A DNA stretch of 64,000 nt from contig CACYOO010000004.1 in assembly GCA_902776035.1 (NCBI GenBank), positions 116,648 to 180,647 of the forward strand. The letters are read 5' to 3'. This DNA comes from an uncultured bacterium (lineage in GTDB: Bacteria; Cyanobacteriota; Vampirovibrionia; Gastranaerophilales; Gastranaerophilaceae). This document shows positions 1 to 8,385 of this stretch, in pieces. Within the stretch, counting starts at the first letter, position 1. Every line of letters starts with the position of its first letter. The translations under genes and the position numbers were made by a program. The notes below the pieces were generated by a model. It saw only the letters and a program-made list of their open reading frames with translations, did not search any database and was not told the DNA's origin.

Positions 1-609
1 TATAATTGAACTTGAACGTGCAGATGATAATTCCCAATTTGATGGATAAAGATATGTATTTATTGGTTGGTTGTCTGTATGTCCTTCAACTCTTATATAA
101 TGCAGGGCAAATTTTTCACTAATTGTTGCTCCAATATTATCCAATAATTTTGTTGCTTTTTCTGTTAATGCTGCAGAACCGCTGAAAAATACAAAATCAT
201 TCTTAAAGGTTATTACAAGTCCTTCGTTTGTGATTTTAGCTTCTACCCCTTCTAAATCTCCATTTTTAGTCATTTGTTCGATTTTTTCTTTTATTTCTTT
301 GTATGCCTGTTCTTCATATTTTTGACTGACATATTCTAACATTAATGGGGCAACAAATGAATCTGCTGATGTATTATCCAATATTGTTGTACCTTGATTA
401 TCAAATATTGATACCTGACCACTTATAAGACTTGGATTGTTAAAAGCTTTTTTCATTCCGTCTTCAAGTTTTGTATATTCGGAAAGATCAACTTGAGATA
501 ATGCATACAAAACTACAAAAGTAGCAAATAACAGCGTTACGAAGTCGCTGTATGATACCATCCAGCGTTCCAGATTTTCATGTTCTTCAGGTTTCTTCTT
601 TTTTGCCAT
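1..609 (-). CDS. motB: flagellar motor stator protein MotB (3' end beyond window)
   Basis: MotB is the peptidoglycan-anchored half of the flagellar stator that drives rotation using the ion gradient. The 203 visible codons start at ATG 607-609. They show a basic N-terminus, one membrane helix with the motif SYSDFVTLLFA (Asp22 is the expected ion-carrying residue), a linker, and an OmpA-like peptidoglycan-binding domain with EGHTDNQP and SNWELSSAR. The C-terminus lies left of the window. motA ends 2 bases upstream, so the two are surely co-transcribed and translationally coupled. Not in the supplied ORFs because it is open at the edge; I translated it by hand. Confidence 0.93.
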   Translation of the reverse strand, partial: MAKKKKPEEHENLERWMVSYSDFVTLLFATFVVLYALSQVDLSEYTKLEDGMKKAFNNPSLISGQVSIFDNQGTTILDNTSADSFVAPLMLEYVSQKYEEQAYKEIKEKIEQMTKNGDLEGVEAKITNEGLVITFKNDFVFFSGSAALTEKATKLLDNIGATISEKFALHYIRVEGHTDNQPINTYLYPSNWELSSARSSSII

Positions 610-611
610 AT

Positions 612-1376
612 TTATTCTTCTTTAGTTTCTTTTGTTTCAATAATATATGATCTTAATTTTCTTTCAATTAATGCAGGAGATTCACCTGCCTGGATTGCAA
701 GAACTCCTTCTACCATTAATGTTTTTGCTAAAAACACTTTGCCATAATTTAATTTTATACGAGTTCCAAGTGGCAGCATAATTAAGTTTGCAGAAAACAA
801 ACCGTAAACAGTAGCAACGAATGCAACTGCAATACCTGCTCCAAGTTTTGACGGATCTGATAAATTTTGCATAACCTGAATTAAACCCATAACGGCACCA
901 ATGATACCAAGTGTAGGAGAATAACCACCAAAGGATTCAAATACTTTAGCTGCAGTCATAACTTCTTCTTCCTGTTGACTTATTTGGTTTTCCATCATTG
1001 CCTGTACAAGTGTGGGATCTGCACCGTCTGATACTGCTTCTAAACCCATTTTTAATATGTAATCAGATGCATTTCTAGCTTCTTTTTCAAGTACAATTAT
1101 ACCCTCACGTCTTGCTTTTTGTGCATAAGCTCCTATTTCTGTAATCAATGCTTCTAAATCTGCAACAGGAGGTATAAATGCATCTTTTACTAAAGAAATA
1201 GCTTTTGCCAATACCTTAGGCGGAAAACTTAACATAACGGCTCCGGTTGTACCTCCGATTACAATCATTGCAGCAGTTAATTGAAGCAATTGTCCAATGT
1301 TTCCACCTTCTAATGCTTGTGCAATCAATATCATTGCTGCACCGAAAAATAAACCTATTATTGCAAATATATCCAT
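612..1376 (-). CDS. motA: flagellar motor stator protein MotA
   Basis: This 254-aa protein is the four-helix membrane partner of MotB in the stator. It starts with a membrane helix (MDIFAIIGLFFGAAMIL) and a second one rich in Ile/Gly. A cytoplasmic loop with many charged residues follows, where FliG contact is expected. The last two helices carry the conserved prolines in SPTLGIIGAVMGL and LIMLPLGTRIK. Length is usual for MotA. It directly precedes motB (2-base gap). No other flagellar gene is in the window, so whether a whole flagellum is made cannot be judged here. Confidence 0.94.
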   Translation of the reverse strand: MDIFAIIGLFFGAAMILIAQALEGGNIGQLLQLTAAMIVIGGTTGAVMLSFPPKVLAKAISLVKDAFIPPVADLEALITEIGAYAQKARREGIIVLEKEARNASDYILKMGLEAVSDGADPTLVQAMMENQISQQEEEVMTAAKVFESFGGYSPTLGIIGAVMGLIQVMQNLSDPSKLGAGIAVAFVATVYGLFSANLIMLPLGTRIKLNYGKVFLAKTLMVEGVLAIQAGESPALIERKLRSYIIETKETKEE

Positions 1377-1463
1377 GATTTACTCCAATTTTAGTTCTTC
1401 TCATATATTAAACTATATTTGAAGTAATATAAAATCATGCAAATAAATTATTTTAAAATTTTA

Positions 1464-2069
1464 CTATTTTGATAAAAGCTGCAGGGCTGCTCTTAAAAAT
1501 TCTTCATTATTATCAGGGGTTAGCCCGTGTTCTAAAACGGTTTCTATTGCATTTGAAATTTCTTTTTCTTCATATCCTAATGAATCAAGTATTTGTTTTA
1601 CATCTTCTGTTGCAACATTTTTGGTTACTAAACAATTATTATCTTTTTTCATATTAAAGTTTAAAAACTTATCTTTTAATTCTAATATTATTTTTTGAGC
1701 TAATTTTGTACCTACACCCTTTGCTTTTGTTAATTCTTTGGTATTTTCATTTATTACAAAATATATTAAATCACTTATATCAAATTCACTTAATAGTGTA
1801 AGTGCCATTTTAACACCAACTCCTGATACTGATGTTAAAACTTCAAAAATATCTCTTGCTTCATTCGATAAAAATCCGCATAAAGACATTGAATCTTCTC
1901 TGTGTATTAATACAGTATAAATTTTTATATTATCATTTAATTCTTTTTTACCATAATCACTTGTCGTAACTTCAATTTTATATCCAATGCCATTAGCTTC
2001 TACTGTAAAAAAACATCCTTTTTGCTTTTGAGTTTTTGCTTCTAAAACTCCTTTTATATAATCAAACAT
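1464..2069 (-). CDS. ruvA: Holliday junction branch migration protein RuvA
   Basis: RuvA binds four-way junctions and loads the RuvB motor during recombination and repair. The open frame runs back to 2186, but I place the start at ATG 2067-2069, giving 201 aa, the normal RuvA length. The segment beginning MFDYIKGVLE matches the family N-terminal OB fold, and a GGAG Shine-Dalgarno sits just upstream. The extra 39 residues would overlap the preceding terminator. Helix-hairpin-helix motifs are visible (LTSVSGVGVKMA and LTKAKGVGTKLAQKI), followed by the C-terminal RuvB-binding helices. A separate transcription start is likely because the terminator at 2107-2141 lies upstream. Confidence 0.93.
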   Translation of the reverse strand: MFDYIKGVLEAKTQKQKGCFFTVEANGIGYKIEVTTSDYGKKELNDNIKIYTVLIHREDSMSLCGFLSNEARDIFEVLTSVSGVGVKMALTLLSEFDISDLIYFVINENTKELTKAKGVGTKLAQKIILELKDKFLNFNMKKDNNCLVTKNVATEDVKQILDSLGYEEKEISNAIETVLEHGLTPDNNEEFLRAALQLLSK

Positions 2070-2106
2070 AAAAATTCTCCAATCTTCACATAATTTATTA
2101 TTGCAT

Positions 2107-2141
2107 AAAAAAAACTGCTCGTGGTTAACGAGCAGTTTTTT
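2107..2141 (-). terminator. rho-independent terminator after the DUF561 gene
   Basis: A 13-bp perfect stem (2110-2122 with 2128-2140) with a 5-base loop ends in a T run on the minus strand. It lies just past the stop of the DUF561 gene. The flanking A and T runs are symmetric, so it could work in both directions. Confidence 0.85.
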
Positions 2142-2163
2142 GTTAGAAACATAAAATTTTCTA

Positions 2164-2979
2164 TTAAACAAGAGAAACTGTTTCAATGTTTTGTGAATGT
2201 TTCATCCAAGAAGTCCACATAATACCGTTTCTGTTTGCAATTTCCATTAAGTTGCTGATTACAGCTCTCATAGAAAGTTCAGAATCTAATTTGTTGATGC
2301 AAGAACCGCAAGCAATAGCACTAGCACCTGCTGCAAATGCAAGTTGAGCTGTTGTTGTGTTGATATTTGAAGCTGTCATTATAGGCAATTCAATATTGTG
2401 AGATAATTCTATTGTGTTAGAAATTGTTAATTCAGCTCTGTTGAGTAAACCTCTGATACCTTCCATTTTAATGTCTTCAGATATATAACCTTCTGTTTGA
2501 ATTAAATCAATGTGAAGATTTTCAAGTTCTCTAGCTAATGAAATTTGTTCAGAAATTTCTAATGAACCAGGAATTGTTACTGAGAATAAAACTTCTTCTC
2601 TGTTTTCAATTAATGATAATGTTTCTCTAACTAAATCTAAAACTCTTTCAGATGTGATTGTTAAACCTTGTCTGTATAAAGAATCAAAGTTGCCTAATTC
2701 AATAGCACTTACGTGATATTTGTTTACTGCTGTAGCTAATTCCATAGGAAGAATTGATGATGCAAATAATGTAATGTCTGAATTCATTTCAGAGATTAAT
2801 TTTGTTGCCATAGATAAGATTTCTTCATTAGCTGATACATCAACTGCAGTTGCTTTTGATTGAATAGCTGATAATAATATCATTCTAACTCTTTCTATAT
2901 CTAAATTGCTCATTCCTGCAATAACCTTTAATACTCTTCTTTCGTTCAATGCTTGTTGAAATAATTCAATGCTTCTCAT
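2164..2979 (-). CDS. DUF561 protein, Ycf23 homologue
   Basis: This 271-aa protein resembles the DUF561/Ycf23 family, a TIM-barrel-like protein of unknown function found in cyanobacteria and red-algal plastids. The family-like opening is LNERRVLKVIAGMSNLDIERV-type, and the C-terminal GASAIACGSCINKL has the look of a phosphate-binding barrel loop. Glycine-poor beta strands alternate with helices throughout. It appears to be a single-gene transcript ended by the hairpin at 2107-2141. Its value here is mainly taxonomic: it ties the genome to the cyanobacterial lineage. Function unknown; the family assignment is from recognition and was not searched. Confidence 0.8.
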   Translation of the reverse strand: MRSIELFQQALNERRVLKVIAGMSNLDIERVRMILLSAIQSKATAVDVSANEEILSMATKLISEMNSDITLFASSILPMELATAVNKYHVSAIELGNFDSLYRQGLTITSERVLDLVRETLSLIENREEVLFSVTIPGSLEISEQISLARELENLHIDLIQTEGYISEDIKMEGIRGLLNRAELTISNTIELSHNIELPIMTASNINTTTAQLAFAAGASAIACGSCINKLDSELSMRAVISNLMEIANRNGIMWTSWMKHSQNIETVSLV

Positions 2980-3158
2980 TTTAAAAATTTCCTTTCCTTA
3001 ATTTTATTACTACTTCAAACTTTATGTTTGATTACGCTCATATTCTAAAATAAACTTTTTATTACTGCAAGAATTATACTGTAAAATTGTTACATTGGTA
3101 GTAGAAAATTTTTACAGCTTTACATATAATTACCGATAAATAGGAGCTTTCAGTAGTT

Positions 3159-3821
3159 ATGCTAAAAAATTTTATTGTTACGATATGTTTCGTTTTTGTT
3201 ACAAACGTAGTAGTATTTGCTTATGATAGTGAAGAAATTATTTATATGAATGTATATGAAAAAATAAATCCGTCAATCGTATCTATTGATGCGGAACTAC
3301 CAATAGGTGTTTCAAGTGGAAGCGGTTGTATTATTGATAAAAATGGTTTAATTCTAACAAGTGCGCATGTTGTGGATAAAAGTTCTAAAATAGATGTAAC
3401 ACTGTATAATGGACATGTATATAAAGCAAATATTATATATTCTTCAAAAAAAGATATAGCACTAATTAAAATTGTATCAAAAGAGCCGTTATCTATTATA
3501 ACATTAGGAGATTCCGAAAAGTTAAAAGTCGGACAAAAAGTGCTTGCAATAGGTAATCCTTTCGGATTTAACGGAACATTGACACAAGGCATAATTTCTC
3601 GAATAGATTATGCAAAGGATAAAATTCAAACGGATGCATCTATTAATCCCGGTAATTCAGGCGGGCCATTAATAACAACAAATGGTGAAGTTATAGGAAT
3701 TAATCAATCTATATACAACCCTGATAATAATATATCAAATATCGGAATTGGATTTGCAATACCAATTAATACCGTAAAGAAAACGTTAAATAAGAAAAAG
3801 TCGTTGGTATATAAAAATTAG
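3159..3821 (+). CDS. secreted trypsin-like serine protease (HtrA/S1C type, no PDZ domain)
   Basis: This 220-aa protein starts with a signal peptide (hydrophobic stretch, about residues 4-21). It carries the chymotrypsin-fold triad of the S1C/DegP group: His in LTSAHVVDKSS, Asp in KKDIALIKI, and Ser in NPGNSGGPLI. It ends soon after the protease domain, so the PDZ domains of DegP/DegS are absent. It likely acts in the periplasm or outside the cell. An AGGAG lies 13 bases before ATG 3159. Its last four bases overlap the end of the convergent gene 3818-6145, a repeat/S74 surface protein. A role in processing those proteins is possible but is only inferred from position. Confidence 0.88.
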   Translation: MLKNFIVTICFVFVTNVVVFAYDSEEIIYMNVYEKINPSIVSIDAELPIGVSSGSGCIIDKNGLILTSAHVVDKSSKIDVTLYNGHVYKANIIYSSKKDIALIKIVSKEPLSIITLGDSEKLKVGQKVLAIGNPFGFNGTLTQGIISRIDYAKDKIQTDASINPGNSGGPLITTNGEVIGINQSIYNPDNNISNIGIGFAIPINTVKKTLNKKKSLVYKN

Positions 3822-6145
3822 TTTTCAAGTTTTTCAAGACGATTTTTAATAGCTTCATTCTCTGCTTTTATAGCTTTTGCTTGTTTTTCAAGAGTTTCTA
3901 TTTTGGAAACCAATCCAAAATAGCCATTTATGAAAGTTTTAACCTTGATATCTAATTTTTGTATCTTAGTATCAAGTTCTTTTATTGCGTTAACAGCCGT
4001 ATATAATATCCATGATCCGTCAAGTCGATAATAACCGTTTTCATCTCTTGATACAGCTTCCGGAATTACAGATTTTACTTCTTGTGAAATATAACTAATC
4101 TGCGGAGTAGTTGTATCTCCTGTTTTCCAATTAAAGTTGTATACATTTAATTTTTCTAATTCTTTAAGAGAATACTTATAAGGAATAATATTTTCTTTTA
4201 ATCTTCTATCTGAAAATACAAATGGTATCATTCTGGCATTCAATGAATATACAACAGGTGCAAATAATGTTATTGAAGATGGATTTGAGCTGCTCATAGG
4301 ACCGGGATTAAGTACTATTACCGATTTTCCATCAACAGGATTCCATAAGGGTGCCATTCCTGTAGTACAATGTGGTATACCTATAGTTCCGCTAAAATCT
4401 GTTTGTAGATTACCTGTATTATCAACACAACTTTTTTCTTCAGGAACAAATGGATAATATGATGTATATAAAAGCTCTGATGGCAATGAATTTAGAGTAT
4501 TATATTTTTCAGAATTATCAGAATTTGTATAAAAATGTATTGAATGTCCTGATTTATTAGTTCTACCTGATACATAACTTCCAAATTTATCAGATAAAGA
4601 TGTATTATTTTCAAATTGCGGTCCTATGCATACTTTACCCTTTCCTGTATGCTGGCATGCATCTTGTCCGATGCCCATTTCAAAAATTCCGTTTGAATTG
4701 TTTCCTGCATTTTTACCTATAAAAATACTCCCTTTAACTCCGTTTGCAGCTCCTGCGGTTGATGAAATTCCGGCTGATGTTCCTATTATAATGTTATCTG
4801 CTTTCTTATTATATGAGCCATATTTTCCTGCTTGATTTCCAATATAAATACCGCTTCCCTCATATAAACTGTTTGCAGAAAAAGGACCTATTGCAATTGT
4901 TCCGTAAAAAGCTCTTTGCGTTTGCGGACCACCATAAGTGTCATCGCTTTCTTTGTAACCTGCACTTTCCCAATCTACACCTGCTTGATGTCCTATTACT
5001 ATATTTTGATAATTGGATGTATTATTTTTAGTATTTGCATAATATCCAATAATTAAATTACCATATGCAACTTTTACATTATTACCATAACCGGCATAGC
5101 TGCCTATAGCTGTATTTAAAAACGATACTTTTGTATTTTCTACTGTAAGTGTATTTGCATACTCTCCTATAGAAATATTAGAATAAGCTTTAGCTGTAAT
5201 ACTTGTACTTGTTGAAGATATTGGCTTATAATTTGTAAAGTAACCTATAGATATATTATCACCGTTTGAATTGTCAGAATGTCCTGAATACATACCTATT
5301 GAAATATTACTTACTGAATTATTGCCATATCCGGCATAACTACCTATAGCTATATTGTTAGATGAATTTCCGCTAGCATTAGAACCGGCGTATGAACCGA
5401 TTAAAACTGAATTGAAATTAGTTTTAGAATTATATGATGTGCAATATCCCATTTGAACGGTATCAACAAATTGTGTTTCTTCAGTTAAAGTTGGTTTTGA
5501 AATACCATAGCCGATAGAAATTGTTCTGTTTAAATTTAGAAGTTTGTCCCCTGATGACTTATGAATACCATTTCCTATAATTATACCATCATGCATATTG
5601 GCACGAGCTTTATTTGAAAAAAACAGATTTTCGTTTCCAACTATTATTGAATTTTGTAATGTATTTGTTTGTTCATCTCCACTTCTGTATAAATTGCCAT
5701 ATCCCATAAGTATATTATGAGATTCATCCATTGCAATTCTTCTTCTTTTTGGCTCTGCACCATTATAAAAATCCATTTGACCTATTTTAGAAATATCGTT
5801 ATTTTCTATACTATCAGCTGATGCAGGATTTCCTATAACCATAGCAGGATTAAAATATGTATTTCTGTTTGTATTAGGTTTTATATTTATTGCAACCATA
5901 CCTGCATTACTTCCTGTTGCATAAGGAGATATATAATAAGCTCCGTCAGCAGATTCAGCTTGTTTCCATAGTGGGGATATTGTAGGTGTGGCATCAAGTT
6001 GTTTTTTCTTTGTTTCTACATTCTTTATGTTTTTTGTTATGACCGGTGTAGAAATTGCAGCAACAATACTCATTATGAGAATAACCATTGTCATCTCAGT
6101 TAATGTAAAAGCCATATATTTTTTTATGTTTAAGTATTGCTTCAT
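3818..6145 (-). CDS. prepilin-type surface protein with IG-x-x-AG repeats and C-terminal S74 chaperone (copy 3)
   Basis: This 775-aa protein has three parts. Residues 1-35 form a type IV prepilin leader and hydrophobic helix, with expected cleavage before F13 (MAFTLTEM; Ala at -1, Glu at +5). Residues of about 90-560 hold many repeats of the type IGSYAG, IAIGSYAGYG and IIGYYAN, like YadA-type head or phage-fibre beta-prism repeats. From S645 there is a peptidase S74 intramolecular chaperone (SDRRLKENI), then a coiled coil to the C-terminus. In S74 proteins the Ser-Asp bond is self-cleaved after trimerisation, with the Lys at +5 (K650) as partner. It is the last of three tandem paralogues, 2 bases after the previous one. 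Surface adhesin or fibre is my inference. Confidence 0.85.
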   Translation of the reverse strand: MKQYLNIKKYMAFTLTEMTMVILIMSIVAAISTPVITKNIKNVETKKKQLDATPTISPLWKQAESADGAYYISPYATGSNAGMVAINIKPNTNRNTYFNPAMVIGNPASADSIENNDISKIGQMDFYNGAEPKRRRIAMDESHNILMGYGNLYRSGDEQTNTLQNSIIVGNENLFFSNKARANMHDGIIIGNGIHKSSGDKLLNLNRTISIGYGISKPTLTEETQFVDTVQMGYCTSYNSKTNFNSVLIGSYAGSNASGNSSNNIAIGSYAGYGNNSVSNISIGMYSGHSDNSNGDNISIGYFTNYKPISSTSTSITAKAYSNISIGEYANTLTVENTKVSFLNTAIGSYAGYGNNVKVAYGNLIIGYYANTKNNTSNYQNIVIGHQAGVDWESAGYKESDDTYGGPQTQRAFYGTIAIGPFSANSLYEGSGIYIGNQAGKYGSYNKKADNIIIGTSAGISSTAGAANGVKGSIFIGKNAGNNSNGIFEMGIGQDACQHTGKGKVCIGPQFENNTSLSDKFGSYVSGRTNKSGHSIHFYTNSDNSEKYNTLNSLPSELLYTSYYPFVPEEKSCVDNTGNLQTDFSGTIGIPHCTTGMAPLWNPVDGKSVIVLNPGPMSSSNPSSITLFAPVVYSLNARMIPFVFSDRRLKENIIPYKYSLKELEKLNVYNFNWKTGDTTTPQISYISQEVKSVIPEAVSRDENGYYRLDGSWILYTAVNAIKELDTKIQKLDIKVKTFINGYFGLVSKIETLEKQAKAIKAENEAIKNRLEKLEN

Positions 6146-6147
6146 AT

Positions 6148-8385
6148 TTATTGCCTGCTTCTCATACTTTCAATTTTATCCAATTTTGAGTTTAATTGTT
6201 TATTTGAATCAGATAAATTTTTAAGCCGATGATTTAAATTATCAGTGTATTTATCCGTTTTAGATGCAAATGCTATATATTCTTGTAAATTTTCTGATAT
6301 TGAGGAGAAAATTTTATCAATTTCTTTTATAGCTTGAACAGATGTATTGATAATCCAATCTCCATTTACTGCATACATACCTGATAATGGTTCTTTTGTA
6401 ACTGCCTCAGGCATTATATCCTTTAGTTCTTGTGCAATAACACCAATTCTTTTGGTTTGTTTATCTTTTTTCATATTAAATTCATATATATTAATTTTTC
6501 TGATTTCATTTAAACCATATTTTGTCGGCTTAATGTTTGTTTTTAGTCGTTTGTCCGAATAAATTGTCATCATTTGATTTTTGCCGAATACAGCACCGTC
6601 TAATGCAATAGATGTCATATAATAACCATCAGTATCCTTACCCCATTGAGCGGATGTTGATGCAGGAGCAATAACCATTTGTGCTCTTGAATTGGCTCCC
6701 CAAATATTAGCAGCTGTAGTTTCTCTAACACTAGGAATAGTTATTAAATCTATTGTTGTAGCATAACTGCTTTGGTGATATGTTGTATTCATTTTAAAAT
6801 CTTTTTGTTTAATAGTTATATTCGCATCTCTATCTAAAGGATCTATAGTATTCATATATGTATCAACTTGATCTACCGAAGTCGTAGGATTTGCAGATGT
6901 CATTACCGATGTTACATTTTTGCCTATTGGACCGGGTATAATACAGGTTTTATTATTGTATGAATTGACAATGTTAAGTAATTCAGCTGAACAACCTGAG
7001 CCAATTGCAATAGAGTAGTCTCCTACTTTGCCGGGAGAGCCAATATTGATACCACTTGTACCTGCTTGACCTCCATTTCCGATAACTATACTATCTGAGG
7101 AGTTTGAGTTAGATGAACCTGCATTATTTCCAATAAAAATACCGTTTGTAATCGTTCCTGCACCGTTGCCTGCACCGGAACCAATAAATACAGAACTCAA
7201 AGCACTTGCATTTTTTCCTGCATTATATCCTAAAATTACTGATTTTTCTAAATTATGAGCACTTGTTGTATATCCTGCATAATTTCCCATTATGACATTG
7301 TAACCTAAATTGCTTTTAGTATCTGCTGCAGAACTTGCTCCTGCGTAATGACCTATTAATACATTATCGTAACTGCTTCCGTATTTCATATTTGACAAAT
7401 GTCCTGCGTATGGACCTATTGCTATTGACGTATATCCATCATAACCTACTGCACCATAAGCTGCATAATTACCTATAGCAACTCCGGCAAAACCGCCATT
7501 ACCGTGTGCATTTGCGTAATTACCTATGGATATACCTGCTGTAATTCCTGCTGCAGTTTTACCACTTGCTGCATTTGTACCTATTGCAATACTGTTATTA
7601 AGCGATGTTAAAATATTACTGTTATTTCTTGCAACATTATTACCTATTAAGACACTGTCATTTCCTGCATTACTATTTGCACAAGCATAAGAGCCGATAA
7701 TGTTGCTTCTATATATTGAACTTCCCGTACCGTTCATTGCATAATATCCCATAACTACATTATGATTTTTTATTGAAGATGCACCGTAAGCAGGTATATA
7801 ACCGGCAATAATACTATAATTATCACTTGATATTGCACTTAAAGAGTGTTCTTTTGTTTCTGTAAATCTTCCTATATGTATAGATGAATTACTTCCAACC
7901 ATTGAACTTATTGTTCCGGTACTTGAGGAAAAATCACTGTCTAAAGCACCAATGCCGATATTTCTTGCCATATCTAATACAAGAGAGCCGGCAAAAATAT
8001 TTGTATTTGGTGAATTACCTCGTTGATAAAGGTTAATCATATTACCCAAATTTGAAGCAAAAACAAGTGCTGACCTGCCATATTGTGATACCGGATAGTA
8101 TTTAACATCGGTATTAATATCAGTAAGCGAATCAATATCTAATCCGACAATAACTTTATAAGCAGAATTTGGATATGATATATTATATATTCCGTATCCG
8201 CCTGATGCACCGTCTGATTCAGCTTCATATCTATTCCAGCTGTTATCGCTTTGAACAACTGTTGCGTTATCATTTGTTTGTCTGGTTGTTAAAGATGGTA
8301 ATGTTATGGCTGATACTACACTAACTATCAATAATACAATCATCATTTCCGAAAGTGTAAATGCATTTATTTTCTTGATAATCAT
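6148..8385 (-). CDS. prepilin-type surface protein with IG-x-x-AG repeats and C-terminal S74 chaperone (copy 2)
   Basis: This 745-aa protein has the same design as its neighbours. The prepilin-like N-terminus is INAFTLSEMMIVLLIV (cleavage expected before F9, Ala at -1, Glu at +5). A low-complexity Gly/Ser/Asn central region follows, with repeated IAIGNYA, VLIGHYAGAS and IFIGNNAG units. The S74 domain begins at S610 (SDKRLKTNI, K615), and a coiled coil closes the protein. The start ATG overlaps the stop of the upstream copy by 4 bases (ATGA), so translation is coupled. Central regions differ strongly between copies while the two ends stay alike, as expected for surface-exposed variable fibres. 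Confidence 0.85.
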   Translation of the reverse strand: MIIKKINAFTLSEMMIVLLIVSVVSAITLPSLTTRQTNDNATVVQSDNSWNRYEAESDGASGGYGIYNISYPNSAYKVIVGLDIDSLTDINTDVKYYPVSQYGRSALVFASNLGNMINLYQRGNSPNTNIFAGSLVLDMARNIGIGALDSDFSSSTGTISSMVGSNSSIHIGRFTETKEHSLSAISSDNYSIIAGYIPAYGASSIKNHNVVMGYYAMNGTGSSIYRSNIIGSYACANSNAGNDSVLIGNNVARNNSNILTSLNNSIAIGTNAASGKTAAGITAGISIGNYANAHGNGGFAGVAIGNYAAYGAVGYDGYTSIAIGPYAGHLSNMKYGSSYDNVLIGHYAGASSAADTKSNLGYNVIMGNYAGYTTSAHNLEKSVILGYNAGKNASALSSVFIGSGAGNGAGTITNGIFIGNNAGSSNSNSSDSIVIGNGGQAGTSGINIGSPGKVGDYSIAIGSGCSAELLNIVNSYNNKTCIIPGPIGKNVTSVMTSANPTTSVDQVDTYMNTIDPLDRDANITIKQKDFKMNTTYHQSSYATTIDLITIPSVRETTAANIWGANSRAQMVIAPASTSAQWGKDTDGYYMTSIALDGAVFGKNQMMTIYSDKRLKTNIKPTKYGLNEIRKINIYEFNMKKDKQTKRIGVIAQELKDIMPEAVTKEPLSGMYAVNGDWIINTSVQAIKEIDKIFSSISENLQEYIAFASKTDKYTDNLNHRLKNLSDSNKQLNSKLDKIESMRSRQ

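Noticed and set aside
1464..2186. 240-aa RuvA with a 39-residue N-terminal extension
   Set aside because: The extension crosses the upstream terminator, has no family likeness, and a good ribosome site precedes the standard start at 2069.
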